Part shown: piece after piece, positions 30,099-30,465 of the stretch | Position numbering within the stretch: the first letter of the stretch is position 1 | Layout of the letters: every line of letters begins with the position of its first letter | DNA from: Lustribacter sp049512335 | GTDB lineage: Bacteria; Vulcanimicrobiota; Vulcanimicrobiia; Vulcanimicrobiales; Vulcanimicrobiaceae | Direction of reading: 5' to 3' | DNA length: 30,465 nt | NCBI GenBank assembly: GCA_049512335.1 | Contig: JBEKXE010000043.1 | Coordinates: 1-30,465, forward strand | The notes under the pieces: generated by a model | The model's database searches: none | Seen by the model: the letters and a program-made list of their open reading frames with translations, nothing else | Told to the model about the DNA's origin: nothing | Position numbers and translations under genes: made by a program

Positions 30099-30465
30099 GC
30101 GCCGGTCACCGTAGCGGCGCGAGCCGTCTGCGTCCTCTTCTCATCGAGCATCCCATCGGTCCCGACCACGACGCCGTAATCGCGTTCCGCCGCTTGCGGC
30201 GTGATGTATCCGTTGACGACGTCGTCGACGACCGCGTCGATGCTGCGCTGGAGCGGCGACCCGTATCCGCCGCCGCCGCCGGTCAGGATTTGCACCGGCT
30301 GCCCGGCCGGAACCTGATAATCGACGCGGCGCGACATCCGTTGCCGGCCCTCCGGTGCGAGCAGGTAGGCCTCGTTGCCGGCGGCCTCCTTCCCGCCGTT
30401 GATCCCCCACGGCGGACAGAGCGAGCGGATCATGTTGCTGCGGGCAACCGAGTCCAATTGCATGC
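30095..30465 (-). CDS. hyuB: Hydantoinase/oxoprolinase family subunit B, C-terminal part (cut by window edge)
   Basis: The last 123 codons of a HyuB-family subunit, whose 5' portion lies beyond the window. The end is diagnostic: PPWGINGGKEAAGNE, then ILTGGGGGYGSPLQR, followed by the usual DDVVNGYITPQAAERDYGVV tail. HyuB pairs with HyuA to form the ATP-dependent hydrolase or carboxylase. The ATG at 30463 is an internal Met, not the start. It is the most upstream visible gene of the hyuB-hyuA-aldolase-binding protein operon. Confidence 0.88.
   Translation of the reverse strand, partial: MQLDSVARSNMIRSLCPPWGINGGKEAAGNEAYLLAPEGRQRMSRRVDYQVPAGQPVQILTGGGGGYGSPLQRSIDAVVDDVVNGYITPQAAERDYGVVVGTDGMLDEKRTQTARAATVTGA

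Overview
The window is about 30 kb of GC-rich, gene-dense bacterial chromosome. Most genes lie on the minus strand, and several are translationally coupled through ATGA or TGATG start/stop overlaps. GTG and TTG starts occur. There are no tRNA or rRNA genes, no CRISPR array and no recognisable insertion sequence. I see a bacterial FtsQ-FtsA-FtsZ set, a short-form HisG with its HisZ partner, a class-E-like succinate dehydrogenase with an HdrB-like subunit, and many secreted or Pro/Ala-rich proteins. This would fit an uncultured soil-type lineage such as Eremiobacterota (WPS-2), but that placement is inference and no marker search was possible.

Layout. 28-5441: a small secreted protein, an S53-like lipoprotein protease, an orphan NMT1/THI5-type binding protein, a methyltransferase-like protein with a long Pro/Ala tail and PFG repeats (the only large + strand gene here), then an FmdB zinc-ribbon protein with a one-TM protein, and an SRPBCC protein. 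5522-13853: one long minus-strand unit, hisZ, hisG, hisD, a Cof-type HAD phosphatase, ftsQ, ftsA, ftsZ and an M20 amidohydrolase. 13975-19154: dnaE and a GAF-GAF-GGDEF protein whose GGDEF signature is lost. 19313-23022 (+): sdhA, sdhB, sdhE and an unlisted 35-residue single-TM peptide, tightly coupled. 23112-23814: a hypothetical gene that appears broken by two frameshifts. 23870-25891 (+): a ROK-family protein and a six-Asp-box beta-propeller protein. 25892-26253: no intact gene; it holds decayed pieces of a VOC-domain gene and of a SigJ/ECF41-like sigma factor. 26254-30465: a minus-strand catabolic operon running hyuB (cut by the window edge), hyuA, an HpcH/HpaI-type aldolase and a second NMT1/THI5-type binding protein.

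How the genes work together. HisZ and short HisG form the ATP phosphoribosyltransferase that opens histidine synthesis, and HisD closes it. Their fusion into a division-gene operon is unusual. SdhA, SdhB and SdhE should form a soluble-faced quinone-linked succinate/fumarate oxidoreductase without the classic haem-binding membrane subunits, and the 35-residue peptide is a natural candidate for its anchor. The hyuBA-aldolase-binding protein operon, with the convergent ROK and propeller genes, looks like an uptake and breakdown locus for an unidentified small molecule.

The observations I consider most worth checking are the sdh-linked 35-residue membrane peptide, the his-fts operon with a hairpin/leader arrangement at the ftsZ-M20 junction, the apparently leaderless fmdB promoter with two GCTAGC sites 22 bp apart, the degenerate GGDEF protein, and the gene-decay zone at 25.9-26.25 kb.
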